DNA of 64,000 bases from assembly GCF_003287275.1 (NCBI RefSeq), contig NZ_QEVW01000012.1, forward strand, positions 186,001 to 250,000, read 5' to 3'. The stretch is from Paenibacillus taichungensis (lineage in GTDB: Bacteria > Bacillota > Bacilli > Paenibacillales > Paenibacillaceae). Below the pieces are notes generated by a model that had not been told where the DNA came from, searched no databases, and saw only the letters and a list, made by a program, of their open reading frames with translations. The position numbers were made by a program, and so were the translations under genes. Shown here in pieces: positions 1 through 8,832 of this stretch. Each line of letters opens with the position of its first letter. The stretch's first letter is position 1.

Positions 1-1832
1 AGAAGCGTATTGGACCCCGCCTGCAGATGTACTGTCGTCTCCTGAGAAGCCACTGTTGTCCAACTGCCGGAACTTGGGAAGTTGAGCGATGTACCAGCCG
101 CTCCATTCACACTTAATATGGCGGAGCGGCTTGCTTCACCATTCAAGTACTGAATCGTTAATTTGTAGTTACCTGCTGACGGCACTGTTACACTATTGAA
201 CTTCAGCGTGCCGCTACCGTTGCCTAAATAACCCACCTTTGCCCCACCAGAGCAAGTCGTACAGTTCGCAATGACCGCTGAACCTGCTAACGTGTTTCCC
301 GCTGCCTCTGCCTCATAGGCGCTAACACCTGAATTCGGAGGTGTTACTGGCGTCACGGGCGGGTCAGCCAGTAAAGTAGAAGTTGTAGCACTCGCAGAAA
401 CATGGAAACCGGACAGTGTTAGCCAGCCGTCTCGGTTTGCGTCCTGACGTGTGTTCGCAAAGCGAATTGTTTTGCCGCTGGTGAGTGGATTGACAATTCG
501 CATGACCAGCCTGTAATCACCGGCGGGAAGGTTGTGATTCGCACTATATGAGAAAGAATAGTCCGCGTCTCCAGGCAAGATGCTTTTCAGATTCCATGAT
601 TTCGTGCCAAGCGACTTAACCCATGTGTCGGAGGAATTCAGTACGCCAAACTCGACCTCCCAATTGTAGTAAAACGGAGCAACGCCTTTGTTCTGGAGTT
701 TGACGTTGACTTGCAGTGAGGACGCCGATGAATCACTCAGCTGCACGGATGAATTGTACAGCGTATAACCAAGCATTTTATGAGCTTGTAGCGCATTAAG
801 CTTAGCCGTCTCGTTAGGTAAAGAATTTTTGTACACACGATCATACATTAGCCAAGAGGCATGTGTCGTTTCGACTGAGGTCTGGAAGTCTTCACCGTTT
901 TGGTTGGGCCAGTGCTGCCAAAAACTCGTATCCTGCTGGAGGGGTGGATATAATTCGCCACCAATCGGATGAGTCTTCCAGATGTCCTGCAGGCCGTTTT
1001 GCGTAATCAAATTCCAAAAACCCCAATCATTTGCGAACAAGGTTTCGTACGAAAAAGAATCATCATGGTAGCCGAAAGCGTTTTTCAAATCTGCTGTACT
1101 CGCCGAATAAGGGTACCTGGCAAGTACCTGGGTCTTCTGGAATGCACCCTTGAATGCCGAAAGCAACCCGTCACGGTTAGTCTGGTTCATCTCCCAATTC
1201 GTTGGATCGGTATTATAGGGCCATGTATGCCACTCTCCCCAAAATCCGTATAATCCTGTTGTCAGAAAGCCAATTCGAGGATCACCATCGTAGCGGGTCC
1301 CAAGTGCGCTGACGAACTGTCGCAACGCCTGATTTAAATTTGCGTCGTTCCAGTCTGGGGCCAGACTGTGGGTAGATGTATCGTGATTGCCGTTCTGATC
1401 ATAATCCCGGGTCTTAAGCCCGCCGTTAATTAGAAACTGCGGAATACCGCTTGTACGCCCCGGGTAGTCAACGTAGACACGAAAAGCCGCCTGGTTGCCC
1501 CGACTAGCGATATCATTAAGATAGGCATCCAGCGGTGCCCAGTTGTACGTGTTCCAGTCCGTCATCAGGTCACGAAGCGAAACGTAGAACCATTCCATGC
1601 TGTGCGGAAAACTACTGTTCGGATCAACACTTTCCGATGGAAGCTTGGAGAAAGGTAAAAAGCCCTTCAGTGGGTTTAGCTCCAGCCCGGCTTTGTTCGG
1701 GTCATAGGTTTGGGCCTGCCATTCTCCTGATGCATATGCATGGTTGGGCTTGAAGTTTATAAACATTATTGAGCCAAGTAGACAAAGGACGACCATCATC
1801 AATCCTAACCTTGCAAGTCTTGCATTGGACAT
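1..1832 (-). CDS. secreted DUF4832-like glycosidase-type protein with CBM35/CBM6 module (partial, C-terminus missing)
   Basis: My own translation stays open from position 1832 to the left window edge (about 610 codons), so the C-terminus is missing. The protein opens with a signal peptide: basic MSNARLARLG, a hydrophobic core, and a likely cut after NHAYA. A catalytic-like domain of about 400 residues follows, with LNPLKGFLPF, AFRVYVDYPG and GLYGFWGEWHTWP. I recall this pattern from DUF4832/DUF4874 proteins, a TIM-barrel group of unproven activity. After a beta-sandwich and a proline-rich linker (PPVTPVTPPNSG), a sugar-binding module starts with YEAEAAGNTLAG and GGAKVGYLGNG, typical of CBM35/CBM6. 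ATG at 1832 has CAGGAG 11 bases upstream; GTG at 1844 or ATG at 1856 are in-frame alternatives. It lies downstream of a sugar ABC importer on the same strand, so it probably acts outside the cell on the polysaccharide whose fragments are imported. Confidence 0.75.
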   Translation of the reverse strand, partial: MSNARLARLGLMMVVLCLLGSIMFINFKPNHAYASGEWQAQTYDPNKAGLELNPLKGFLPFSKLPSESVDPNSSFPHSMEWFYVSLRDLMTDWNTYNWAPLDAYLNDIASRGNQAAFRVYVDYPGRTSGIPQFLINGGLKTRDYDQNGNHDTSTHSLAPDWNDANLNQALRQFVSALGTRYDGDPRIGFLTTGLYGFWGEWHTWPYNTDPTNWEMNQTNRDGLLSAFKGAFQKTQVLARYPYSASTADLKNAFGYHDDSFSYETLFANDWGFWNLITQNGLQDIWKTHPIGGELYPPLQQDTSFWQHWPNQNGEDFQTSVETTHASWLMYDRVYKNSLPNETAKLNALQAHKMLGYTLYNSSVQLSDSSASSLQVNVKLQNKGVAPFYYNWEVEFGVLNSSDTWVKSLGTKSWNLKSILPGDADYSFSYSANHNLPAGDYRLVMRIVNPLTSGKTIRFANTRQDANRDGWLTLSGFHVSASATTSTLLADPPVTPVTPPNSGVSAYEAEAAGNTLAGSAVIANCTTCSGGAKVGYLGNGSGTLKFNSVTVPSAGNYKLTIQYLNGEASRSAILSVNGAAGTSLNFPSSGSWTTVASQETTVHLQAGSNTL

Positions 1833-2039
1833 TGCATCGTTCACTCCTGTTCGCATGAGATTAACTATTAAATATGGCAACAAACATACTCGCCAGCCTT
1901 ACTCACCCCCTCTCCAGCCCTGAACTCTACGCATGAATGAGAACCCACCCCGTCTCTACTTGATACAGAAAGCTTAATAAACGTGGTGGTAGTACGCTCA
2001 GTCCTTTTCACAGATTACAATCGTTGTAATTCAAAAAGA

Positions 2040-2876
2040 TCATCCCTTACTGGCACTAAAGGCGACACCCTCAATAAACCGCCGTTGGAAAATGAAAAAC
2101 AGTATGAGCATCGGAATAACTGCCATGAACGCACCAGCCATCAATACGGGATAATCCGTACCAAACATGGAGACAAGTGTGGCAAGACCTGCTGACAGCG
2201 TTAATTTTTCCGGTGAACTGTTGATGATAAGCGGCCACTGTAATTCGTTCCATGACCAGAGCAGTTGGATGATGACGACTGCAACCAGTGCTGACTTGAC
2301 AAGGGGCAGCATGATATAGCGAAAGATTTGGAACGGATTGCATCCGTCGAGCACTGCCGCCTCCTCCAATTCTTTGGAGATGCCGAGGAAAAACTGGCGC
2401 AGCAAAAAAGTCGCAAATGGGCTGACGAGCGAAGTGATCCAAAGTGCGGTCGTCGTATTCACCAATCCAAGTTTGCTCATCATCAAATATTGCGGTGTAT
2501 AGAACACTGGGTTGGGAATCATCATGACCGAAATGATCAGAAAAAAACACAGCCCTCTACCTGGAAAGCGAATACGCGCAAATGCAAAGGCCGCCATCGC
2601 GCTGAAGACGACAGGGAATAACGTCTTCATGAACGCAGCCATCAGCGTATTCGCATAATAATGCAAGAAGGCCGATTGCCTTAGGGCGTCTACATAGCCT
2701 CGGAAACTCGGCTCGGCAGGTAATATCGTAATCGGAATCTGGGTCGCCTCCGTTGTCGTCTTGAGAGACGTAAGAATCATCCAGAGAAATGGAAGCACCA
2801 TGACGGCTGCGCCAGCGATCAGAACCAAATGAATAATAAAATTGCTTCTATGCTTCGAAGAGACAACTCTGCTCAC
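2040..2876 (-). CDS. carbohydrate ABC transporter permease (MalG type)
   Basis: This is one of two membrane subunits of a CUT1-type sugar importer. The 278 residues show about six hydrophobic segments. The binding-protein-dependent transport signature lies near residues 175-200 (EEAAVLDGCNPFQIFRYIMLP, which contains the EAA loop that contacts the ATPase). The C-terminus carries the usual FIFQRRFIEGV ending of MalG-like subunits. GTG at 2876 is chosen because AGGAGG sits 7 bases upstream. It follows the MalF-type permease gene by 12 bases and so is in the same operon. No ATPase gene is present, which is usual for Firmicute CUT1 importers that share MsmX-type ATPases encoded elsewhere. The substrate is not visible in the sequence; nearby GH31 and CBM35 proteins suggest an oligosaccharide. 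Confidence 0.93.
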   Translation of the reverse strand: MSRVVSSKHRSNFIIHLVLIAGAAVMVLPFLWMILTSLKTTTEATQIPITILPAEPSFRGYVDALRQSAFLHYYANTLMAAFMKTLFPVVFSAMAAFAFARIRFPGRGLCFFLIISVMMIPNPVFYTPQYLMMSKLGLVNTTTALWITSLVSPFATFLLRQFFLGISKELEEAAVLDGCNPFQIFRYIMLPLVKSALVAVVIIQLLWSWNELQWPLIINSSPEKLTLSAGLATLVSMFGTDYPVLMAGAFMAVIPMLILFFIFQRRFIEGVAFSASKG

Positions 2877-2888
2877 TTTCGTACCTCC

Positions 2889-3758
2889 TCAATCGTAAAT
2901 CACCCATTTTTTTTGCAGCATGAACTGAATACCCGTCAAAACTAGGTTGATCACCAGCAAAATGTTGACGATAGCTGCTCCATAGTTCTGATCGTAATAG
3001 ATAAATGAATTTTGGTAATAAGCGTATACGAGAGAACGCACGGCCGGTAGCGCAACGTTCGTTTTACCAATAATCAGATAGATACTGTCAAAAATTTGTG
3101 TGGCACCGATCACAAGCACAATCGACGTAAAAAATAGCGTTGGTGTTAATAGCGGGAGCGTGATGGAACGAAACTTGCGAAAACCAACAGCGCCATCAAT
3201 CTCAGCCGCCTCATACAGAGTGCGCGGAATTCCTTGAAGCCCAGCTAGGATCAGCAACATGTTAAAACCAATCGCTCCCCAAACACCGACCATGACAAGA
3301 GCATACATGGCGAACCGCTTGTCAGATATCCACGCGATGTGGGTGCCGAGTACGGAGTTCAGTAGTCCGTAATCCTGTGCGAAAATAATGACCCACACCA
3401 TAGCAGCCGCGGCCGCCATCGTGACCTGCGGTAGAAAATAAATGACCCGATAGACAGACTGTCCCTTAATCTTTGCGTTAAGCAGTACGGCGAAGAACGT
3501 TGACAATATAATCGTCGTAGGTACAAACAGCACGACATAAAGTATCGTATTACGTAGATTTTGCCAGAACTCCTCGTCCATAAATAATCTCTCGTAGTTT
3601 GCCCAACCGACCCAGTGGTTGACAAGGCCGAAGTTTTCGGACTTCAGGAAGCTCAGATAGATGGAATACACAGCTGGCCAGCTCCAGAAAACGAGCGTTC
3701 CGATCAACGTCGGAGCGATCATCATATAAGCCCATATATATCTGCTTTTTGAATGCAT
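2889..3758 (-). CDS. carbohydrate ABC transporter permease (MalF/LplB type)
   Basis: This is the partner membrane subunit of the CUT1 sugar importer. It has a short cytoplasmic N-terminus (HSKSRYIWAYMM), a first membrane helix, and the EAA loop around residues 185-205 (LYEAAEIDGAVGFRKFRSI). The reading frame can be extended to a GTG at 3767, but ATG at 3758 is preferred because GAGGTG lies 7 bases upstream. That gives 289 residues, normal for the family. The gene lies between the binding-protein gene (upstream, 3834-5123) and the MalG-type permease (downstream). A 9-bp stem-loop sits in the gap before it and may lower its expression relative to the binding protein. Confidence 0.92.
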   Translation of the reverse strand: MHSKSRYIWAYMMIAPTLIGTLVFWSWPAVYSIYLSFLKSENFGLVNHWVGWANYERLFMDEEFWQNLRNTILYVVLFVPTTIILSTFFAVLLNAKIKGQSVYRVIYFLPQVTMAAAAAMVWVIIFAQDYGLLNSVLGTHIAWISDKRFAMYALVMVGVWGAIGFNMLLILAGLQGIPRTLYEAAEIDGAVGFRKFRSITLPLLTPTLFFTSIVLVIGATQIFDSIYLIIGKTNVALPAVRSLVYAYYQNSFIYYDQNYGAAIVNILLVINLVLTGIQFMLQKKWVIYD

Positions 3759-3782
3759 TGCCTTCACCTCATTTGTGCCATA

Positions 3783-3805
3783 GGTATTCCGTTTACCGGA
3801 ATACC
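3783..3805 (-). promoter_or_regulatory. intercistronic stem-loop between binding protein and permease genes
   Basis: A perfect 9-bp inverted repeat (GGTATTCCG / CGGAATACC) with a 5-base loop fills the gap between the binding-protein stop and the permease start. No T-run follows it on the minus strand, so it is not a full terminator. In many sugar ABC operons such structures protect the upstream mRNA or partly attenuate, giving more binding protein than permease. That role is inference here. Confidence 0.55.
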
Positions 3806-3833
3806 ATCGACAATTTTGCCTGGCGTAGGACGC

Positions 3834-5123
3834 TTATTTTGCGTCCTCAATCGCCTGATTCATCATTTCCGCCACTTTCTTGGCGCCTTCTTCGATTGAA
3901 ATCGCGCCGCCCCATGCCTGCGACATAATTTCTGCCTCTTTCGAGAACCAGACTGGGTACGATTTTGAACCACTCGGGTACGGAGTAGCGTCCGCCGCTT
4001 GATCAATGAATATCTGCAGGTTCAAATCGGGATTGTTCTGCACCCATGCGTCTTGCGTATTATTGAACGCCGGAATCGCTGCACCCATCTCTGCCGTGAT
4101 CTCAGCGGCCTCCTTGGAGCCGAGAAACTTCAGGAACTGCCATGCTTCATCCTTGTGCTTCCCCTTAGTAGACATGACGTTACCGATGCCATTAATGATA
4201 TTGCCGCGCTTGACCTTCCCCTTCGGCAGGGGTGCCCAATCGTATTTTCCTTTGATGATTTCACTACTCGCCAGATTGCCGTTGTCCCAAGATCCATCGA
4301 AAATCATCGCGAGCTTGCCGGACTTGAACATTTCGACCGAATCCGTGTCTGTCATCTGCTGGTGCGTCGGTGAAGCCTTGTCAAGAATCATCTGGTAGCG
4401 GGCTTTTAGTGCCTCAATCGAAGCCATTTCGTCGTAGCCAGATTTGGTCATGTCGTCATTTAAAATAAAACCACCGTTCGCTAACATGTCGTTCCAGTAG
4501 CCTGCTTGGGTGTCCAACTTTGCGCCAAAACCGTATATGCCCTTGTCTGGCTGACTTAGCTGTTTGGCGACTTCAGCAAGCTTGGCATAATCCCATGTAT
4601 TGTCTGGATAAGGAATGTTCGCCTGATCAAACAGCTCCTTGTTGTAGGCCAGACCAATGGTATCGAAGTCCTTTGGAATACCATAGTTTTGCCCGTCCTT
4701 CGTGTAGATGGAGACAAGGTTGGACGCGTAGTTGTTCAGATCGATTTCATTGGCCTGGACTTTGTCCGTGATTGGCTCGAGGAACTGGCCCTCTGCGTAC
4801 TTCATAAACTGACCACCATGCATCCAAAATACATCGGGCAGCATTCCCGCTGGCGCTGCGGCGGACATCTTCGTCCAATATTCGCCCCAAGGAATAGCAT
4901 CAACTTTCACCTTGATATTCGGGTGCTGCTCAGTAAACGCATCTGCAATCGCCTCCATCGCAGGCTGCTGGTTTTTATCCCAGATCGTGTAAGAGATCGT
5001 AACGCTCTTCTGGGCACCACTGTCGGTAGCCCCGCCCCCGTCATTAGAACTATTACAGCCCGCCATCAACGTGACAAGCAGTAAGCTGGCGATCCCTGCC
5101 GCCATTTTTTTTCTTATATTCAT
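3834..5123 (-). CDS. sugar ABC transporter substrate-binding lipoprotein
   Basis: This is the extracellular receptor of the CUT1 importer. The N-terminus is a lipoprotein signal peptide, MNIRKKMAAGIAS, with lipobox LMAGC near residue 23; after lipidation the protein is tethered by that cysteine. The body has the SBP_bac_1 pattern: ISYTIWDKNQQPAMEAIADAF, then GKLAMIFDGSWDNG mid-protein and EAWQFLKFLGSKEAAE near the C-terminus. ATG at 5123 is preferred over the TTG two codons upstream because GGGGAG lies about 8 bases before it. The 429 residues are normal for the family. The two permease genes follow directly. It probably binds an oligosaccharide released by the neighbouring secreted glycosidases; the exact ligand cannot be read from the sequence. 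Confidence 0.92.
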   Translation of the reverse strand: MNIRKKMAAGIASLLLVTLMAGCNSSNDGGGATDSGAQKSVTISYTIWDKNQQPAMEAIADAFTEQHPNIKVKVDAIPWGEYWTKMSAAAPAGMLPDVFWMHGGQFMKYAEGQFLEPITDKVQANEIDLNNYASNLVSIYTKDGQNYGIPKDFDTIGLAYNKELFDQANIPYPDNTWDYAKLAEVAKQLSQPDKGIYGFGAKLDTQAGYWNDMLANGGFILNDDMTKSGYDEMASIEALKARYQMILDKASPTHQQMTDTDSVEMFKSGKLAMIFDGSWDNGNLASSEIIKGKYDWAPLPKGKVKRGNIINGIGNVMSTKGKHKDEAWQFLKFLGSKEAAEITAEMGAAIPAFNNTQDAWVQNNPDLNLQIFIDQAADATPYPSGSKSYPVWFSKEAEIMSQAWGGAISIEEGAKKVAEMMNQAIEDAK

Positions 5124-5436
5124 CGTCAAACTCCCCTCGACTTTTTCTTGAAAAAGAAGATTGTACTCTTACGTCCAGCAATCATGCTCCAAAAGCCGGA
5201 GACGGAAAAAATGCGCGTTTTTTCCGCCAGTCGATCGTCGTGAGCTCTTGACGTTCTCATCATAAATCAGGAAAAATCCGGTTTAAATGCCCAGATTTTA
5301 AGATTCAAACCACATTTTTAAGATCCCCTTCCCAACTGCGGATGATCTCTGCATAATAAAACCCGTACCTAAATTCAAACGATTGGGGCAAATCATCCGC
5401 AAGATTTTGTCCGCAATTCCAAAGGAGACTTCTCCC
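5124..5436. promoter_or_regulatory. divergent control region between ABC operon and GH31 operon
   Basis: These 313 bases hold no gene but serve two divergent operons. Visible structure: a 9-bp inverted repeat with a 6-base loop at 5203-5226 (CGGAAAAAA arms); a short repeat CTTTTTC/AAAAAG near 5146-5161; and a perfect 10-bp inverted repeat, TGCGGATGAT at 5337-5346 and ATCATCCGCA at 5392-5401, just upstream of the GH31 start. The last pair could be a site for the AraC-type regulator encoded at 7177. No clear consensus -35/-10 pair could be fixed. Confidence 0.45.
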
Positions 5437-6975
5437 ATGAATAATATCTCAATCACCCGGCTGCCCGGTGAGTACTGGTGGGGCGGTGTGATCAACGATG
5501 GCAGCTCCATGCCGTTTGGCAAAACAACATATACGAGGGATTTACGTGTGACGGATGACAATCAGGCCTCGCCTTTGCTGCTCTCCAATAAGGGCAGATA
5601 TATTTGGAGCGAGCAGCCGTTTGCCTTCCATGTGGACGAGAATGGACTTTCCGTCTTTGATAACGCTGATGAAGTCGTCGTGGAAGAGGAACATCGTTCA
5701 CTGCAGGGAGCATACCGTCATGCTGCCGGCACACACTTCCCTCCTTCCAAGCAAATGCCCGACGCCCTCGTCTTCACAGCCCCGCAGTACTGTACCTGGG
5801 TCGAGATGTTCTATAACCCTGCGCAGGACAGAATTATCCGTTATGCAGAATCGATTCTAGCGAATGGACTGCCGCCCGGCGTCCTCATTATCGACGACAA
5901 TTGGATGATGGATTATGGCATGTGGGACTTTGACAAGCACAGGTTTCCGAATCCCCGGGAGATGATCGATACGCTTCACGGCATGGGGTTCAAGGTGATG
6001 CTCTGGATGTGCCCATACGTAAGTGCGGACTGCACCATGTTTAAGGAATTGCGAGCGGATGATCTGCTTCTAACAGGCTTGGACAACGCGCCAATCATCC
6101 GACATTGGTGGAATGGTTACAGTGCAGTTGTGGATTATACGAAGGAGGAAGGAGCGGCCTGGTTCAAGCGGCAGATGGATCGTCTAATCACTGATTACGG
6201 TGTCGATGGTTTTAAGCTTGACGCCGGCGAGCCGTTCTTGCCGGGCGGAGCGGACACGACCCAGCCCGTTGCATGGACTCGTCCCCTGCGTCTGCTTGAA
6301 GATTGCGAAGCTTACGCCAATCTCGGAGTTGGCTATTCGCTCGTTGAGCTGCGGATGTGCTGGAAGCTCGGTGGCCAGGGACTCATCCAGCGCCAGCGGG
6401 ACAAGACTCATACGTGGGACGCCACTGGGCTCAGCGGACTCATACCCAACGCGATTGCTCAGGGACTGCTTGGCTACGCATTTAACTGCCCCGACATGAT
6501 CGGCGGCGGTATGGACGGCGATATCAACTCCCCGGAATTTCACTTTGACAGTGAATTGTTCGTACGGTACACCCAGTGCGCCGCGCTGTTCCCTGTGATG
6601 CAGTTTTCCATGGCACCCTGGCGCGTGCTGAAAGGTGAAGAGCTAACCTGGTGCCTTGACGCCGTACGGCTAAGATCCGAGCTTGGCCCCGAACTGCTCG
6701 CGCTTGCTCGCCAGGCCTCTGCAGATGGCCTACCGATACTGCGCAGCCTGGAGTTCGAATATCCCGAGTGCGGCTACGAGCTCGTAAATGACCAGTTTCT
6801 CCTCGGACAGAATCTGCTCGTTGCGCCAGTCGTCGTCAAGGGACTTACATCCAGAAACGTGGTTTTTCCTGAAGGTCAATGGCAGGATGAGGATGGGAAT
6901 ATCATCAACGGGCCAGCCGAACTTCAAGTTGATGCGCCCCTCTCACGTCTGCCTTGGTATCGTAAAATCCAATAG
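5437..6975 (+). CDS. glycoside hydrolase family 31 (alpha-glucosidase/alpha-xylosidase type)
   Basis: This is a cytoplasmic glycosidase of family GH31 (no signal peptide). The TIM barrel shows PPGVLIIDDNWMMDYGMWDF (about residues 147-165), MLWMCPYVS near 188-196, the nucleophile motif GFKLDAGE with Asp262, and a later Asp in RQRDKTHTW (about 322) that is the likely acid/base. The C-terminus forms the beta-sandwich (LLVAPVVVKGLTSRNVVFPEGQW is the end of the barrel-proximal domain). The open frame extends upstream to a TTG at 5383, but ATG at 5437 has AAAGGAGA 8 bases upstream and gives 512 residues, which is short for GH31 because the usual large N-terminal domain is reduced. It is divergent from the sugar importer and precedes the YesN/YesM genes, so it probably cleaves the imported oligosaccharide. 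The exact linkage is unknown. Confidence 0.88.
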   Translation: MNNISITRLPGEYWWGGVINDGSSMPFGKTTYTRDLRVTDDNQASPLLLSNKGRYIWSEQPFAFHVDENGLSVFDNADEVVVEEEHRSLQGAYRHAAGTHFPPSKQMPDALVFTAPQYCTWVEMFYNPAQDRIIRYAESILANGLPPGVLIIDDNWMMDYGMWDFDKHRFPNPREMIDTLHGMGFKVMLWMCPYVSADCTMFKELRADDLLLTGLDNAPIIRHWWNGYSAVVDYTKEEGAAWFKRQMDRLITDYGVDGFKLDAGEPFLPGGADTTQPVAWTRPLRLLEDCEAYANLGVGYSLVELRMCWKLGGQGLIQRQRDKTHTWDATGLSGLIPNAIAQGLLGYAFNCPDMIGGGMDGDINSPEFHFDSELFVRYTQCAALFPVMQFSMAPWRVLKGEELTWCLDAVRLRSELGPELLALARQASADGLPILRSLEFEYPECGYELVNDQFLLGQNLLVAPVVVKGLTSRNVVFPEGQWQDEDGNIINGPAELQVDAPLSRLPWYRKIQ

Positions 6976-6988
6976 AAGGTATATCTCC

Positions 6989-7045
6989 ATGAAAAAAATA
7001 AAGCTCGCCCTGATTGGCGCAGGCGCCAGAGGGCTGCTTCGCTAG
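6989..7045 (+). pseudogene. N-terminal stub of a Gfo/Idh/MocA-type NAD(P) oxidoreductase
   Basis: Just 13 bases after the GH31 stop there is an ATG followed by MKKIKLALIGAGARG and then LLR-stop. The first 15 residues match the beta-strand plus glycine-rich turn (GxGxxG-like, here GAGARG) that begins Gfo/Idh/MocA sugar oxidoreductases, which normally run 330-400 residues. Everything after residue 18 is missing. Another frame stays open for about 40 codons to a TGA at 7159-7161 but shows no recognisable domain. I read this as the remains of an operon gene lost by internal deletion. Confidence 0.6.
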
Positions 7046-7176
7046 ATGAGCGAATTCAAAGCAACGATTTTGACGTCTTCGACCTTCAATTGACAAAGGA
7101 ACAGTTCTGCTCAGATAATAAAAAGGTTGAAGATACACCATCCGTAACAAGCGAAAACTGACTGGGGGATTTAAGC

Positions 7177-8814
7177 ATGTATGAGCTACTAATCGTTGAT
7201 GATCATGCTCATCTCGTGGACAGTCTCGAACGCACCATGCCGTGGGAAGCGCTCGGCATTGGCAAGGTTCACAAGGCCTTCTCTGGTGAAGAGGCACTTG
7301 AACATTGCAAGAGCTATCCCGTCGATATTATCATCACCGATATTCGAATGCCCGGAATCTCCGGCCTGGAGCTGATCGAGCATATAAAAAAATACGACAA
7401 GCACTTCAAAAGTATCCTGTTGTCCGGCTATGGCGAATGGGACTATGCTCAGGAGGCAATCAGACAGCAGGTGGATGGTTACCTGCTCAAACCGGTCGAC
7501 CAGAAGGAGCTAGCCGACATGCTGCACCAACTCACGGAAGCACTCCGCCTGGAATGGGACGAACGGGGCAAACAGGAGAAGGCAATGAGCATGCTCAGCG
7601 AACATATGCCATTGTTTCGAGAAAAGCTGCTTATTGATCTGCTTCAAGGTAGGAAGCTTCCTCCCAAACTGCTCGAAGAAAAAATGGCTTATTATCGGTT
7701 GCCATTCTGTCCGAGCGACGAAACTGCAATTTGCCTCCTCCGTATTGAATCTTCTGCAGAGGAGTTGAACTGGAAGGACAAGTCCCTGCTCTCCTCTGCC
7801 GTCGCAAATATCGCAGAGGAAACCTTCTCGGAATTGTTCCATGTCTGGCACGGGCGTGATGCATACGACCATGAAGTCTTCGTTCTCAAGGTACGGGAAG
7901 AGTCATGGCTAGCGTTAGAGAAAGAACCGGAGCTTAATCGACAGCGGTCCCTCGAACATTTGGCGGCCAGGCTTCAGCAGCACGTCAGACACTTTCTCAA
8001 AAGCAGCATTTCAATCGTCGTTAGCCACTGGCAGGTCATGGTTCACGGCCTGCGTGAGACTTACCAGGACTCACTGGCTATACTCACCCGCCATCTTGGC
8101 GGTGAGACGGACCTCTTAATCCGCATGCAAGACGCCTTAGTGCCTGAAAAGCCCTACCGCGTCCATAGCCTTTACGAGTCGCCCACAATGATCCAGTTGT
8201 TCGAAATTTACCAGTGGGAGGCGATCTCTGCCAAGTGGGACGCCATTTTCCTTGAGGTGACAAACAAACGAATGGATTCACGGGAAACGCTACTTGAGCT
8301 CTATTATCACGCGATGGGTGCCTTCAGCTTTTTTGCCCACAAAAACGGACTCAGCCTGCTTGAGATCATCCCTCCAGAGCTGGACAAGGCCACTGAAGCC
8401 AACCGTTTCCGCCATATGTACCAGCTTCAGGATTGGATAGTACTCACGCTCGAGCGATTGCGGGAGATGACCAAAAGCGAATGGAACAATGAGCAAGTAG
8501 CGCTCATCCTTAAGGTCCAACAGTTCATCACCGCGCATCTCGCGGACGCCACGCTGCAGACGGCAGCGGATCACGTCGGCCTGCATCCCGCGTATTTGTC
8601 TGCTCTGTTCAAAAGCAAGGCAAGCGAGAATATTAGCGAATATTTGTACAAAATGCGCATGCAGCGCGCGCGGGAAATCCTTATCGAGCAGCCAGAACTC
8701 AAGGTTAGCGACGTTGCGACGGCAATCGGCTACCATAAGCCGCAGTACTTCATCAAATTGTTCAAAGAGCATTTTGGACTGACACCGCAAGACTTCCGTC
8801 ATCAATCCTCCTGA
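7177..8814 (+). CDS. response regulator, receiver plus AraC-type DNA-binding domain (YesN family)
   Basis: This is the transcription factor half of a YesM/YesN two-component system. The receiver domain occupies residues 1-120, with acidic pocket IVDDHAHL, phospho-acceptor Asp in IIITDIRMPG (about residue 54) and Lys in LLKPVD (about 105). A long middle region follows. The C-terminal 100 residues contain two helix-turn-helix motifs of AraC type (DHVGLHPAYLSALFKSKA and VATAIGYHKPQYFIKLFKEHFG). The 545 residues are typical. GGGGGA precedes the ATG. The kinase gene starts 18 bases downstream. It most likely activates the flanking ABC importer and glycosidase genes in response to the sugar. Confidence 0.93.
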   Translation: MYELLIVDDHAHLVDSLERTMPWEALGIGKVHKAFSGEEALEHCKSYPVDIIITDIRMPGISGLELIEHIKKYDKHFKSILLSGYGEWDYAQEAIRQQVDGYLLKPVDQKELADMLHQLTEALRLEWDERGKQEKAMSMLSEHMPLFREKLLIDLLQGRKLPPKLLEEKMAYYRLPFCPSDETAICLLRIESSAEELNWKDKSLLSSAVANIAEETFSELFHVWHGRDAYDHEVFVLKVREESWLALEKEPELNRQRSLEHLAARLQQHVRHFLKSSISIVVSHWQVMVHGLRETYQDSLAILTRHLGGETDLLIRMQDALVPEKPYRVHSLYESPTMIQLFEIYQWEAISAKWDAIFLEVTNKRMDSRETLLELYYHAMGAFSFFAHKNGLSLLEIIPPELDKATEANRFRHMYQLQDWIVLTLERLREMTKSEWNNEQVALILKVQQFITAHLADATLQTAADHVGLHPAYLSALFKSKASENISEYLYKMRMQRAREILIEQPELKVSDVATAIGYHKPQYFIKLFKEHFGLTPQDFRHQSS

Positions 8815-8832
8815 CCGAACGGGGACACTATA

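Noticed and set aside
6184..6543. Long minus-strand ORFs inside GH31 (and similar antisense ORFs in other genes, such as 8290-8805 and 11468-11731)
   Set aside because: They mirror GC-rich codons of real genes, have no ribosome-binding sites and no recognisable domains.
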